NCBI GenBank assembly: GCA_000953735.1
Contig: LN554852.1
Coordinates: forward strand, 2,243,846 to 2,307,845
Origin: Moritella viscosa
Lineage (GTDB): Bacteria > Pseudomonadota > Gammaproteobacteria > Enterobacterales > Moritellaceae
Length of the DNA stretch: 64,000 nt
Direction: 5' to 3'
The notes below the pieces were generated by a model, which was not told the DNA's origin, did not search any database, and saw only the letters and a list, made by a program, of their open reading frames with translations. Both the position numbers and the translations under genes were made by a program. This document shows, in pieces, positions 19,718-28,314 of the stretch. Every line of letters starts with the position of its first letter. Within the stretch, counting starts at the first letter, position 1.

Positions 19718-22700
19718 ATGTTCGAAAATTGGCAGCTAATGCTATTAAGTTTTTTTTATATCGCATTGTTATTTTTAATTGCGTATTTGGGTGATAAATA
19801 TCGTCATCTTATCCAAGGAAAACGGCAAGCGCTAATTTATGCTTTTGCTGTTTCTGTTTATTGTACTTCGTGGAGCTTTCTTGGTACAACGGGACAGGCT
19901 GCAAGTAGTGTTTATTCGTACTTACCTATTTACTTAGGCCCGATATTGTTGCTGTTCTTCGCTTGGCCTTTTTTGCAACGAATAATTCAAACCAGTATCA
20001 CTTTTAACTTAACATCAATTGCTGATTTACTCGCTGCCCGTTTTGGTAAATCACATGCACTCGCTATTTTAGTCACGGCCGTTTCGTTACTCGGTACAAT
20101 GCCCTATATTGCATTGCAAATTAAAGCCATCGTATATTCTTTTCAGCAGTTACAAATTCAGCAAGATTTTATGCCTTGGCAGCTTGGCTTAGTCACTAGT
20201 TTTGTTCTGGCTGGTTTTAGTATCTTGTTCGGTATTCGTAATATTGATGTGACAGAACGTCACCCGGGAATTATGCTCGCGATTGCATTTGAAGCCGTGG
20301 TAAAAATTATTGCTTTTGCTAGTGTTGGTATTTTCATTTGTTATATCGTTTTTGATTCACCACAAGACATTTGGCAGCAAGCTCGTTCGAATGTTGACTT
20401 AGAAAGTGCATTTGAGTTCCCTGATTTCGGCGCTATGTTTGGTATGCTTATTATTGTCATGGCTGCATTTTTTGTTTTGCCACGACAATTTCATGTCATG
20501 ATTGTGGAGTTACGTGACGAACAAGATGCATGGTTAAGTCGTCGTATTTTCCCGTTGTATTTACTTATATTTGCATTTTTCTCAGCGCCTTTAGGTTTAG
20601 CTGGTTACTTACTACTGGGTAATAGTGTTCCTGCAGATATGTATGTATTGGTATTACCTTGGAGGCAAGATCAAACATGGCTGACATTGTTTGCGTTTTT
20701 AGGCGCTATTTCAGCAGCAAGTTCAATGGTGATCGTATCGACAATCGCATTAAGTACGATGCTAAGTAATGAAATCGTATTCCCAATCCTATTCAAGAAG
20801 AATAAACATCCGACACAATACAACGCGTTTAGATTAAAACTTCTTAACATTCGAAAGCTATTAGTCCTGTTTGTGAGCCTGTTAAGTTATCTTGTGTTTC
20901 TATTTCTACCACCAACTACGCTATCAAGCTTAGGTGTAACAGCGTTAGGCGCATTGGCGCAATTAACCCCAGCATTGATAGCCGCTTTCTATTGGCGACG
21001 CGCAACATTAAAGGGGGTGTTTTCTGGGATCTGTATCGGTTTTTCATTGTGGATACTGATTAATTTTTTACCCCAACTTGGTTTTTACCAAAGCCCATTG
21101 GAAGGAACGAGTATTGCGAGTTCAACAGCAATTAATTTGCTGTGTCTTGCGATGAATGCCATATCAATGATAATTATTTCATTGGTTACCAGAACGAGTA
21201 TTCAAGAACGAATACAGGGCGCGTTGTTTTTAAAGCGGCAGTTATCCGAATCGTTAGTAGAAAGTAAAGGTAAAGATAAAGGTAAAGCTAAACGACAATC
21301 CATATCTGTCGATGAATTGTTATTGCTAACAGCGCAATTTGTTGGTGATGATAAAGCGTCTGCAAGTTTTAAAATATTTGAACAGGTGGCAATCACGTTA
21401 GGTTATACCGCTAAGGAGACCGTTGAGCATGCTCTTGATCATACAGAGAAAGTATTATCGAGTGTGATGGGGTCTTCGTCTGCACGGTTGGTGCTTAATT
21501 CTGCTTTAGGCGGGCATGATTTTGCGCTAGATGAACTTGCTACCTTAGTGGGTAATGCATCCAGTCATCGACAAGAGTTTAGTCAAAACTTGCTGAAAAG
21601 TGCGATAGCAAATACCAGAGAGGGGATTTCAATTATCAATGATGAACTCGAACTCGTTGCTTGGAATAAACAGTATACGATGTTGTTTAATTATCCTGAT
21701 GATGTCCTTCATGTTGGCAGTCCGGTCGAGTCATTAATACGCTTTAACGCTAAGCGTGGCCTGTGTGGTTCGGGTAATATTGAAGAGCATGTACAAAAAC
21801 GCCTAGATTTTTTGCGTTTAAGACAGAGCCATAGTTCTGAACGTCTACGTGAAGATGGCAAAGTGATTCGTATTGAAGGGAATCCATTACCGGACGGTGG
21901 TTTTTTAATGGTATTTTCAGATATTACCGCATTCCGGAAAGCAGAACAGGTATTAAAAGAAGCTAATCAAGATCTAGAAACCCGAGTCGCAGAGCGAACT
22001 AAAAAGCTCGAAAAGGCAAATAAAGAACTGGCAAAAGCGAGGGTAGTTGCAGATGAGGCACTTAGTAAAAAAAATCATTATTTACAAGTGTGTAGTCATG
22101 ACTTGTTACAACCGCTTGAAGCCGCGCGTTTGTTTACATCGGCTCTGGCTAGTCAATCTAAGCTAAATAAAAATCAGCAGAGACAAGTGAGTAGTATTGA
22201 CTTGTCGTTAAAAGTGGCTAACGAAATGATTGTTAATTTAGCTGAAGTTGCACGAATCGAGAGCGGTAGTATTAAACCCCATATCGAAACATTCGCGTTA
22301 AATGAGCTATTTAGTCAACTTGAGAATGAATTTTCTGCAGCGGCTAAACAGCATGGGATTTGTTTTACCATTATGCCGACAACACATTGGGTCAATACAG
22401 ATAAACATTTACTACGTCGTATATTACAAAATTTAATTGGTAATGCATTTCGCTATGCGAGTCCTGGGCGCGTATTACTCGGTTGTCGTCGAAAAAATGG
22501 TCAGTTAAGTATTCAATTATTAGATAATGGTCCGGGGATTGCTGAAAAAGATCAAGAACGTGTTTTTGAACAGTTTAGCCAATTGAGGGCCAATAATGGT
22601 TCGAATGATGGGTTAGGGTTAGGGTTGAGTATTTGTACTAGTTTATCAGCATTATTACAGCATCAGTTGACGCTTGATTCAGTAGAAGGTAGGGGGTGTC

Positions 22701-23167
22701 GGTTTAGTCTACAACTTTGTGAAGCAACAGCGTTGCAACAAGAACGCACCACTCCGGTTATTGTGCCAACGGACCTGACGGGAACCGCTGTGTTATGTAT
22801 AGATAACAATCCTGCTATTTTAGAAGGTATGCTAGAGCTAATGAGCAGTTGGGATTGTGAAGTTTATGGCGCCAGTTCAATTGCGAGTGCGACGACATTA
22901 TTTAAACAATGCGACTTTGATATCTTGTTGGTCGATTATCAATTAGATAATGATGAGGATGGACTAACATTAATCTCAGCGTTAAGAGAAATAAACCCAG
23001 TTATACCCGCTATTCTTATTACGGCGACAACGGAAATTGGGATTGAAGATAAAGCTGCGGTGGCTAAAGTTGGTTTATTACGTAAGTTAGTTAAACCTGC
23101 ATCATTAAGAGCTATGATGAGCGCACAATTAACGGAAACACTGCAAATACAGTTTATTCGTCAGTAG
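19718..23167 (+). CDS. crbS: Hybrid histidine kinase with N-terminal sodium/solute symporter domain, CrbS-like
   Basis: A 1149-residue protein: an SSS-family transporter-like domain of about 13 helices (residues 1-500), a linker, a PAS domain (about 625-735), a coiled coil, a dimerisation/phosphoacceptor domain with CSHDLLQPLEAARLF near residue 792, an ATPase domain (N box NLIGNAFRYA, DNGPGIAEKD, GLGLGLSI) and a C-terminal receiver with DILLVDYQLDNDEDG. This is the architecture of CrbS / MxtR kinases that govern the acetate switch. Gene order (regulator, small protein, kinase) supports pairing with the CrbR-like protein. A short repeat array lies immediately upstream. Confidence 0.8.
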   Translation: MFENWQLMLLSFFYIALLFLIAYLGDKYRHLIQGKRQALIYAFAVSVYCTSWSFLGTTGQAASSVYSYLPIYLGPILLLFFAWPFLQRIIQTSITFNLTSIADLLAARFGKSHALAILVTAVSLLGTMPYIALQIKAIVYSFQQLQIQQDFMPWQLGLVTSFVLAGFSILFGIRNIDVTERHPGIMLAIAFEAVVKIIAFASVGIFICYIVFDSPQDIWQQARSNVDLESAFEFPDFGAMFGMLIIVMAAFFVLPRQFHVMIVELRDEQDAWLSRRIFPLYLLIFAFFSAPLGLAGYLLLGNSVPADMYVLVLPWRQDQTWLTLFAFLGAISAASSMVIVSTIALSTMLSNEIVFPILFKKNKHPTQYNAFRLKLLNIRKLLVLFVSLLSYLVFLFLPPTTLSSLGVTALGALAQLTPALIAAFYWRRATLKGVFSGICIGFSLWILINFLPQLGFYQSPLEGTSIASSTAINLLCLAMNAISMIIISLVTRTSIQERIQGALFLKRQLSESLVESKGKDKGKAKRQSISVDELLLLTAQFVGDDKASASFKIFEQVAITLGYTAKETVEHALDHTEKVLSSVMGSSSARLVLNSALGGHDFALDELATLVGNASSHRQEFSQNLLKSAIANTREGISIINDELELVAWNKQYTMLFNYPDDVLHVGSPVESLIRFNAKRGLCGSGNIEEHVQKRLDFLRLRQSHSSERLREDGKVIRIEGNPLPDGGFLMVFSDITAFRKAEQVLKEANQDLETRVAERTKKLEKANKELAKARVVADEALSKKNHYLQVCSHDLLQPLEAARLFTSALASQSKLNKNQQRQVSSIDLSLKVANEMIVNLAEVARIESGSIKPHIETFALNELFSQLENEFSAAAKQHGICFTIMPTTHWVNTDKHLLRRILQNLIGNAFRYASPGRVLLGCRRKNGQLSIQLLDNGPGIAEKDQERVFEQFSQLRANNGSNDGLGLGLSICTSLSALLQHQLTLDSVEGRGCRFSLQLCEATALQQERTTPVIVPTDLTGTAVLCIDNNPAILEGMLELMSSWDCEVYGASSIASATTLFKQCDFDILLVDYQLDNDEDGLTLISALREINPVIPAILITATTEIGIEDKAAVAKVGLLRKLVKPASLRAMMSAQLTETLQIQFIRQ

Positions 23168-23220
23168 ATAGCATTTTTTTCTGGTTCTATATTGTCGATG
23201 CTCTTTCAGATGGATATTAA

Positions 23221-23253
23221 AAAAGGCTTCTGAGATAAATCAGAAGCCTTTTT
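23221..23253. terminator. Bidirectional terminator between crbS and gltA
   Basis: A perfect 13-bp stem (AAAAGGCTTCTGA / TCAGAAGCCTTTT) with a 6-nt loop and a T-run on each strand, between two convergent genes. Confidence 0.9.
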
Positions 23254-23283
23254 GTTTATTAAGATTAATAACTAATGTTTAGA

Positions 23284-24573
23284 TTAATCTTTATCGTCAA
23301 TTTTTTTAAATGGACGGTGTGCTTCACCAGTATATAACTGACGAGGACGACCAATTTTCTGTCCAGGTTGACTTAACATTTCGTTCCAGTGAGCGATCCA
23401 ACCAACGGTACGGCCTAATGCAAAAATAACCGTAAACATAGAAACTGGGATGCCAATAGCACGTAATGTAATACCTGAATAGAAATCTACATTTGGATAG
23501 AGTTTCTTTTCAATGAAGTAAGGGTCTTCAAGCGCAATACGCTCAAGTTCCATCGCTACATCTAATAGAGGATCATTAATGTTTAGTTCTTTTAGTACTT
23601 CGTGACAGCTCTTACGCATTACTGTAGCACGAGGATCTTTATTTTTGTAAACACGATGACCGAAGCCCATTAGGCGGAACGGGTCTTCTTTGTCTTTCGC
23701 TCGAGCGATGAACTCAGGAATACGATCAACACTACCAATTTCTTCAAGCATTGTTAGACAAGCTTCATTCGCACCACCGTGAGCAGGGCCCCATAGTGAC
23801 GCAATACCTGCTGCGATACATGCAAATGGGTTAGCACCAGATGAACCTGCAAGTCGAACTGTTGATGTCGATGCATTTTGTTCATGATCTGCATGCAACG
23901 TAAAGATACGGTCCATTGCCGTTTCTACAACAGGGTTAACCTCATATGTCTCACACGGTACTGAGAACATCATTTTAAGGAAGTTACCTGCGTACGAAAG
24001 GCTGTTGTCTGGATATACAAAAGGTTGCCCAATTGAATATTTGTAACACATCGCAGCAATTGTCGGCATTTTAGATAATAAACGAAATGCTGAAACTTCT
24101 CGGTGACGTTGATTCGTCACATCTAGCGAATCATGATAAAAGGCTGCAAGTGCGCCCGATACACCACAGAGGATCGCCATTGGATGAGAGTCACGGCGGA
24201 AACCTTTGAAGAAAGATGCAAATTGTTCGTGCACCATGGTGTGTTTATGTACTGTCGCTTTGAATTGTTCATATTGTTCTTTCGTTGGTGCATCACCGTA
24301 AAGAATAATATAACAAACTTCTAAATAATCCGCATTAAATGCTAAGTCATCAATAGCGTAACCACGATGTAGTAGGATACCCTCTACACCATCAATATAA
24401 GTAATTTTTGACTCACATGATGACGTTGCCATAAAACCTGGATCATGGGTGAAATATCCTTTACTACCTAGGGTACGAATGTCGATAACATCGTGACCAG
24501 CTGTACCAGATAAAATCGGAAGTTCAACTGGCTCTTGGCCGGGTAGGTTTAACGTGGCTTTTTGATTAGCCAT
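23284..24573 (-). CDS. gltA: Citrate synthase
   Basis: A 429-residue type II (hexameric, NADH-sensitive type) citrate synthase, condensing acetyl-CoA and oxaloacetate in the TCA cycle. Active-site segments are visible: [12 protein letters not shown] (catalytic His), [15 protein letters not shown] (second His and Arg) and the C-terminal [13 protein letters not shown]. Length equals the usual gammaproteobacterial enzyme. A GGAG ribosome site precedes the start. It is divergent from sdhC, the classical arrangement in enteric and Vibrio relatives, so both may share regulation in the 386-bp gap. Confidence 0.97.
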   Translation of the reverse strand: MANQKATLNLPGQEPVELPILSGTAGHDVIDIRTLGSKGYFTHDPGFMATSSCESKITYIDGVEGILLHRGYAIDDLAFNADYLEVCYIILYGDAPTKEQYEQFKATVHKHTMVHEQFASFFKGFRRDSHPMAILCGVSGALAAFYHDSLDVTNQRHREVSAFRLLSKMPTIAAMCYKYSIGQPFVYPDNSLSYAGNFLKMMFSVPCETYEVNPVVETAMDRIFTLHADHEQNASTSTVRLAGSSGANPFACIAAGIASLWGPAHGGANEACLTMLEEIGSVDRIPEFIARAKDKEDPFRLMGFGHRVYKNKDPRATVMRKSCHEVLKELNINDPLLDVAMELERIALEDPYFIEKKLYPNVDFYSGITLRAIGIPVSMFTVIFALGRTVGWIAHWNEMLSQPGQKIGRPRQLYTGEAHRPFKKIDDKD

Positions 24574-24959
24574 AGCACGTCTCCTTTGCTTATTTATAAT
24601 TAGATTTCTTCATGAAATTCGAAGCTAAAGCTACCTTTAATAATTAGTAATGTCAATTTTGTTACAAAATAATCAATTAAAAAACATTAAAAGGTTAACC
24701 AATGTTTCAATTTCGATGTAAATGTTGCTATCAGGCCTTTTATAATTGTAAATAAATTGTGATGTAGGTATACTTATTCACGGATCAAGAGTCCTTCTTT
24801 TAATTTTGTTCATGATATGTAAGTGATTATAATCATTATTTTATTTACGTTTCGAACAAGAAATAAACAAGGGCTTTCATTTGAAAAGAATTTGTTATGA
24901 AAATAATAAATTTCTGTGATCCACATCAATATAATAATAACTATGCTCAATGGAGCTGA
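24574..24959. promoter_or_regulatory. gltA-sdhC divergent promoter region
   Basis: 386 AT-rich bp between two divergent TCA genes. A TATAAT at 24930-24935 would give a short leader for sdhC. A CRP-like site TGTGATCCACATCAAT is at 24915-24930, so it would lie on or beside the promoter core. GTTAACCAATGTTT at 24693-24706 weakly resembles an ArcA site. In E. coli this region is controlled by ArcA, Fnr and CRP; only the CRP-like match here is reasonably good. Confidence 0.55.
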
Positions 24960-25346
24960 GTGAGCGATATCGTGAAAAAGCAAAGACCTGTAAATTTAGA
25001 TCTGCAGACTATAAGCATGCCAATCACAGCAATCGCATCTATCCTACACCGAGTCTCTGGTGTAATAATGTTGTTTGCAGTGGGTATTCTTTTATGGTTA
25101 CTGACTGAATCATTATCTTCTGAACAAGGTTTCCAAAATGCACAAGAAATTGTGTCTGGTTTCTTTGGTACATTCATTCTTTGGGGAATCCTAACCGCAC
25201 TTGCATATCATATTGCTGGTGGTATCCGTCATTTATTGATGGACATGGGGTATTTTGAAGAGCTTGAATCGGGTGCATTAAGTGCGAAAGTATCTTTTGT
25301 TGCAACCGTTGTTTTATCAATCCTAGCGGGGATAATGGTATGGTAA
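24960..25346 (+). CDS. sdhC: Succinate dehydrogenase cytochrome b556 subunit
   Basis: A 128-residue membrane subunit of complex II with three helices; it binds heme b and quinone together with SdhD. The N-terminus VKKQRPVNLDLQTISMPITA is almost the E. coli sequence. SILHRVSG carries the quinone-site Ser and Arg, and AYHIAGGIRH the heme-ligand His. GTG at 24960 is chosen: GGAG lies 4 bp before it and it gives the same short N-terminal extension as E. coli SdhC. Confidence 0.95.
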   Translation: MSDIVKKQRPVNLDLQTISMPITAIASILHRVSGVIMLFAVGILLWLLTESLSSEQGFQNAQEIVSGFFGTFILWGILTALAYHIAGGIRHLLMDMGYFEELESGALSAKVSFVATVVLSILAGIMVW

Positions 25347-25684
25347 CTAACGCAGCAAGTTATGGCCGCAGTGGTACTCATGATTTTATCATGATCCGGG
25401 CAACCGCCATCATCATGGCACTATATACATTTTATTTTGTTGGTTTCGTTGCATTTAACGACCTTACTTTTCAAGTATGGGCTGAATTTTTTGCAAGTAC
25501 TGGCAATAAAGTATTCACTCTTCTTACCCTTATCGCTATCGTAATTCATGCATGGATTGGTGTATGGCAGGTATTAACTGACTATGTTAAATCAACCGGT
25601 TTACGTGGTGCATTACAGTTTGTTCTAACAACCACAGCATTTGTTTATGCGCTTGTTGGATTTGTTGTTCTTTGGGGGTTATAA
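25340..25684 (+). CDS. sdhD: Succinate dehydrogenase hydrophobic membrane anchor
   Basis: A 114-residue three-helix subunit, second heme ligand of complex II. HAWIGVWQVLTDYVK near residue 71 contains the heme His and the quinone-site Asp-Tyr. It overlaps sdhC by 7 bp and abuts sdhA, as expected for tight translational coupling. Confidence 0.95.
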   Translation: MVTNAASYGRSGTHDFIMIRATAIIMALYTFYFVGFVAFNDLTFQVWAEFFASTGNKVFTLLTLIAIVIHAWIGVWQVLTDYVKSTGLRGALQFVLTTTAFVYALVGFVVLWGL

Positions 25685-27466
25685 GTGAGTATTCCAGTTC
25701 GCGAATTTGACGCAGTAGTTATTGGTGCCGGTGGTGCTGGTATGCGTGCTGCGCTATCAATATCTAAGTCAGGTAAAAGTTGTGCACTTTTATCTAAAGT
25801 TTTTCCAACTCGTTCACATACCGTATCTGCTCAAGGTGGTATTACCGTTGCTTTAGGTAATTCACACGAAGATGATTGGACATGGCACATGTACGATACT
25901 GTTAAAGGCTCTGATTATATCGGTGATCAAGACGCTATCGAATTTATGTGCAAAACGGGTCCTGAAGCAATTTTAGAACTTGAGCATATGGGTCTACCAT
26001 TCTCTCGTTTTGAAGATGGTACTATTTATCAACGTCCATTTGGTGGTCAGTCGCTTGCATACGGTGGCGCACAAGCGGCTCGTACAGCAGCTGCAGCCGA
26101 TCGTACAGGTCATGCATTACTTCACCTTCTTTATCAACAAAACGTAAAGAACGAAACGAAAGTATTTTCTGAATGGTATGCACTAGACCTCGTTAAAAAT
26201 GACGATGGTATTATCACTGGTTGTACGGCGATTGATATTGAAACAGGTGAAATCTGTTACTTCAAATCAAAAGCAACCGTATTTGCTACAGGTGGCGCGG
26301 GTCGTATCTACTCTTCTACAACGAATGCACACATCAATACTGGCGACGGTGTTGGTATGGCAATTCGTGCTGGTATTCCATTACAAGATATGGAAATGTG
26401 GCAGTTCCACCCAACAGGTATTGCTGGCGCAGGTGTGCTTGTAACAGAAGGTTGTCGTGGTGAAGGTGGTTATCTTCTAAACAAAGATGGCGAACGTTTC
26501 ATGGAACGTTATGCACCTAACGCGAAAGATCTTGCGGGCCGTGACGTTGTAGCTCGTTCAATGATGACTGAAATCCGTGAAGGCCGTGCGTGTGATGGTC
26601 CTTGGGGTCCACACATCAAACTAAAACTCGATCATCTTGGTGAAGAAGTACTTGAGTCACGTCTACCTGGTATTTGTGAATTATCTCGTACATTCGCTCA
26701 CGTTGATCCAGTGAAAGAACCAATTCCAGTAATTCCTACTTGTCACTATATGATGGGTGGTTTACCTGCGAATATTAACGGTGAAGTATTAACACGTAAA
26801 GAAGACGGTAGCATGGAAGTTGTTGCTGGTTTATTTGCTGTTGGTGAAATCGCTTGTGTATCTGTACATGGTGCAAACCGCTTAGGTGGTAATTCACTGC
26901 TGGATCTTGTTGTATTTGGTCGTGCTGCAGGTAATTACCTTGGTACAGTGCTGGATACTATCCCAGAGCCAAAAGAAGCAACTGATGCAAATGTTGATAC
27001 GTCACTTGAACGTTTAAACCGTTGGGAAAATAATAAAGACGGTGAAGATCCAGTTCAAATTCGTAAAGATTTACAAGAATGTATGCAGCTTAATTTCTCG
27101 GTATTCCGTGAAGGTGAGTCAATGGCAGAAGGTCTGGAGCAATTACGTGCTATTCGTAAACGTTTACAAAATGCACGCTTAGACGATACGTCAACAGAAT
27201 TTAATACACAGCGTATTGAATGTCTAGAGCTCGATAATCTAATGGAAACTGCATATGCAACTGCACATGCTGCTAACTTCCGTACAGAAAGTCGTGGTGC
27301 ACACAGTCGTTTCGATTACCCAGATCGTGATGATGCGAATTGGTTATGTCATTCATTGTACTTACCTACAAATGAAGAAATGACAACTCGTGAAGTGAAT
27401 TTATCACCTAACTTGTTAACTGAAGAACAGCTGAAGCACTTTGTGCCTAAAGCACGCGTTTACTAA
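25685..27466 (+). CDS. sdhA: Succinate dehydrogenase flavoprotein subunit
   Basis: A 593-residue FAD-linked catalytic subunit that oxidises succinate to fumarate. Visible: the dinucleotide fold [24 protein letters not shown] with the FAD-bonding His near residue 45, the active-site stretch [21 protein letters not shown], and [14 protein letters not shown]. The start is GTG, directly after the sdhD stop codon. Length fits E. coli SdhA (588). Confidence 0.97.
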   Translation: MSIPVREFDAVVIGAGGAGMRAALSISKSGKSCALLSKVFPTRSHTVSAQGGITVALGNSHEDDWTWHMYDTVKGSDYIGDQDAIEFMCKTGPEAILELEHMGLPFSRFEDGTIYQRPFGGQSLAYGGAQAARTAAAADRTGHALLHLLYQQNVKNETKVFSEWYALDLVKNDDGIITGCTAIDIETGEICYFKSKATVFATGGAGRIYSSTTNAHINTGDGVGMAIRAGIPLQDMEMWQFHPTGIAGAGVLVTEGCRGEGGYLLNKDGERFMERYAPNAKDLAGRDVVARSMMTEIREGRACDGPWGPHIKLKLDHLGEEVLESRLPGICELSRTFAHVDPVKEPIPVIPTCHYMMGGLPANINGEVLTRKEDGSMEVVAGLFAVGEIACVSVHGANRLGGNSLLDLVVFGRAAGNYLGTVLDTIPEPKEATDANVDTSLERLNRWENNKDGEDPVQIRKDLQECMQLNFSVFREGESMAEGLEQLRAIRKRLQNARLDDTSTEFNTQRIECLELDNLMETAYATAHAANFRTESRGAHSRFDYPDRDDANWLCHSLYLPTNEEMTTREVNLSPNLLTEEQLKHFVPKARVY

Positions 27467-27481
27467 ACATAAGGGATCAAG

Positions 27482-28198
27482 ATGCAAGTTAAATTTTCAA
27501 TTTATCGCTATAACCCTGATGTTGATAGCAAACCTAAAATGCAAGAAATGAACCTTGAAGTACCTGAAGGTTCAGATATGATGGTTCTTGACGCACTTAT
27601 CTTGTTAAAAGAAACAGATGCGACATTAGCTTTCCGTCGTTCTTGTCGTGAAGGTGTATGTGGCTCTGATGGTGTTAACATGAATGGTAAAAATGGCCTC
27701 GCATGTATCACACCATTGTCTGATTTAAATGTGAACAAAACGATTGTTATTCGACCGTTACCTGGTTTGCCAGTGGTCCGAGATCTCGTTATTGATATGT
27801 CGCAATTTTATGATAATTACGCACGTATTAAACCGTTCTTAATTACAGACGACAGTGCTATTCCACCTGCTCGCGAAAACCTTCAGTCTCCTGAAGAGCG
27901 TGAGAAGTTAGATGGACTGTATGAGTGTATCTTGTGTGCGTGTTGTTCTACGTCATGCCCATCATTCTGGTGGAATCCTGACAAGTTCGTTGGTCCTGCA
28001 GGCTTATTGGCGGCTTACCGTTTCTTAGTCGATAGTCGTGACTCAGCAACTGAACAACGTTTATCAGAATTAGACGATGCGTTTAGTGTATTCCGTTGTC
28101 ACGGTATTATGAACTGTGTAAACGTGTGTCCTAAAGGTCTAAATCCTACAAAAGCAATCGGTAATATTAAATCTATGTTACTACAACGTGCGGTGTAG
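27482..28198 (+). CDS. sdhB: Succinate dehydrogenase iron-sulfur subunit
   Basis: A 238-residue subunit carrying electrons from FAD to quinone. The [2Fe-2S] Cys set is CREGVCGSDG plus a fourth Cys in GLACITP; the [4Fe-4S] and [3Fe-4S] Cys are in CILCACCSTSCPSFWW and CHGIMNCVNVCPKGLNP. Same length as the E. coli protein. Starts 15 bp after sdhA. Confidence 0.97.
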   Translation: MQVKFSIYRYNPDVDSKPKMQEMNLEVPEGSDMMVLDALILLKETDATLAFRRSCREGVCGSDGVNMNGKNGLACITPLSDLNVNKTIVIRPLPGLPVVRDLVIDMSQFYDNYARIKPFLITDDSAIPPARENLQSPEEREKLDGLYECILCACCSTSCPSFWWNPDKFVGPAGLLAAYRFLVDSRDSATEQRLSELDDAFSVFRCHGIMNCVNVCPKGLNPTKAIGNIKSMLLQRAV

Positions 28199-28228
28199 CA
28201 ATGTTTTTTGTTAGTTTTTAGTTACAAT

Positions 28229-28250
28229 GGTCATTCCGTTGGGAATGGCC
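28229..28250 (+). other. RNA hairpin between sdhB and sucA
   Basis: A 9-bp stem (GGTCATTCC / GGAATGGCC) with a 4-nt loop, in the 116-bp sdhB-sucA gap. No T-run follows, so it is more likely an mRNA-stabilising or processing element than a terminator. Confidence 0.6.
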
Positions 28251-28314
28251 AGTAATTTAAAATCTTTGCTACCATCTCTGGCGCGGTGGACATTTAAAGT
28301 GAAAAGGGCAGAGA

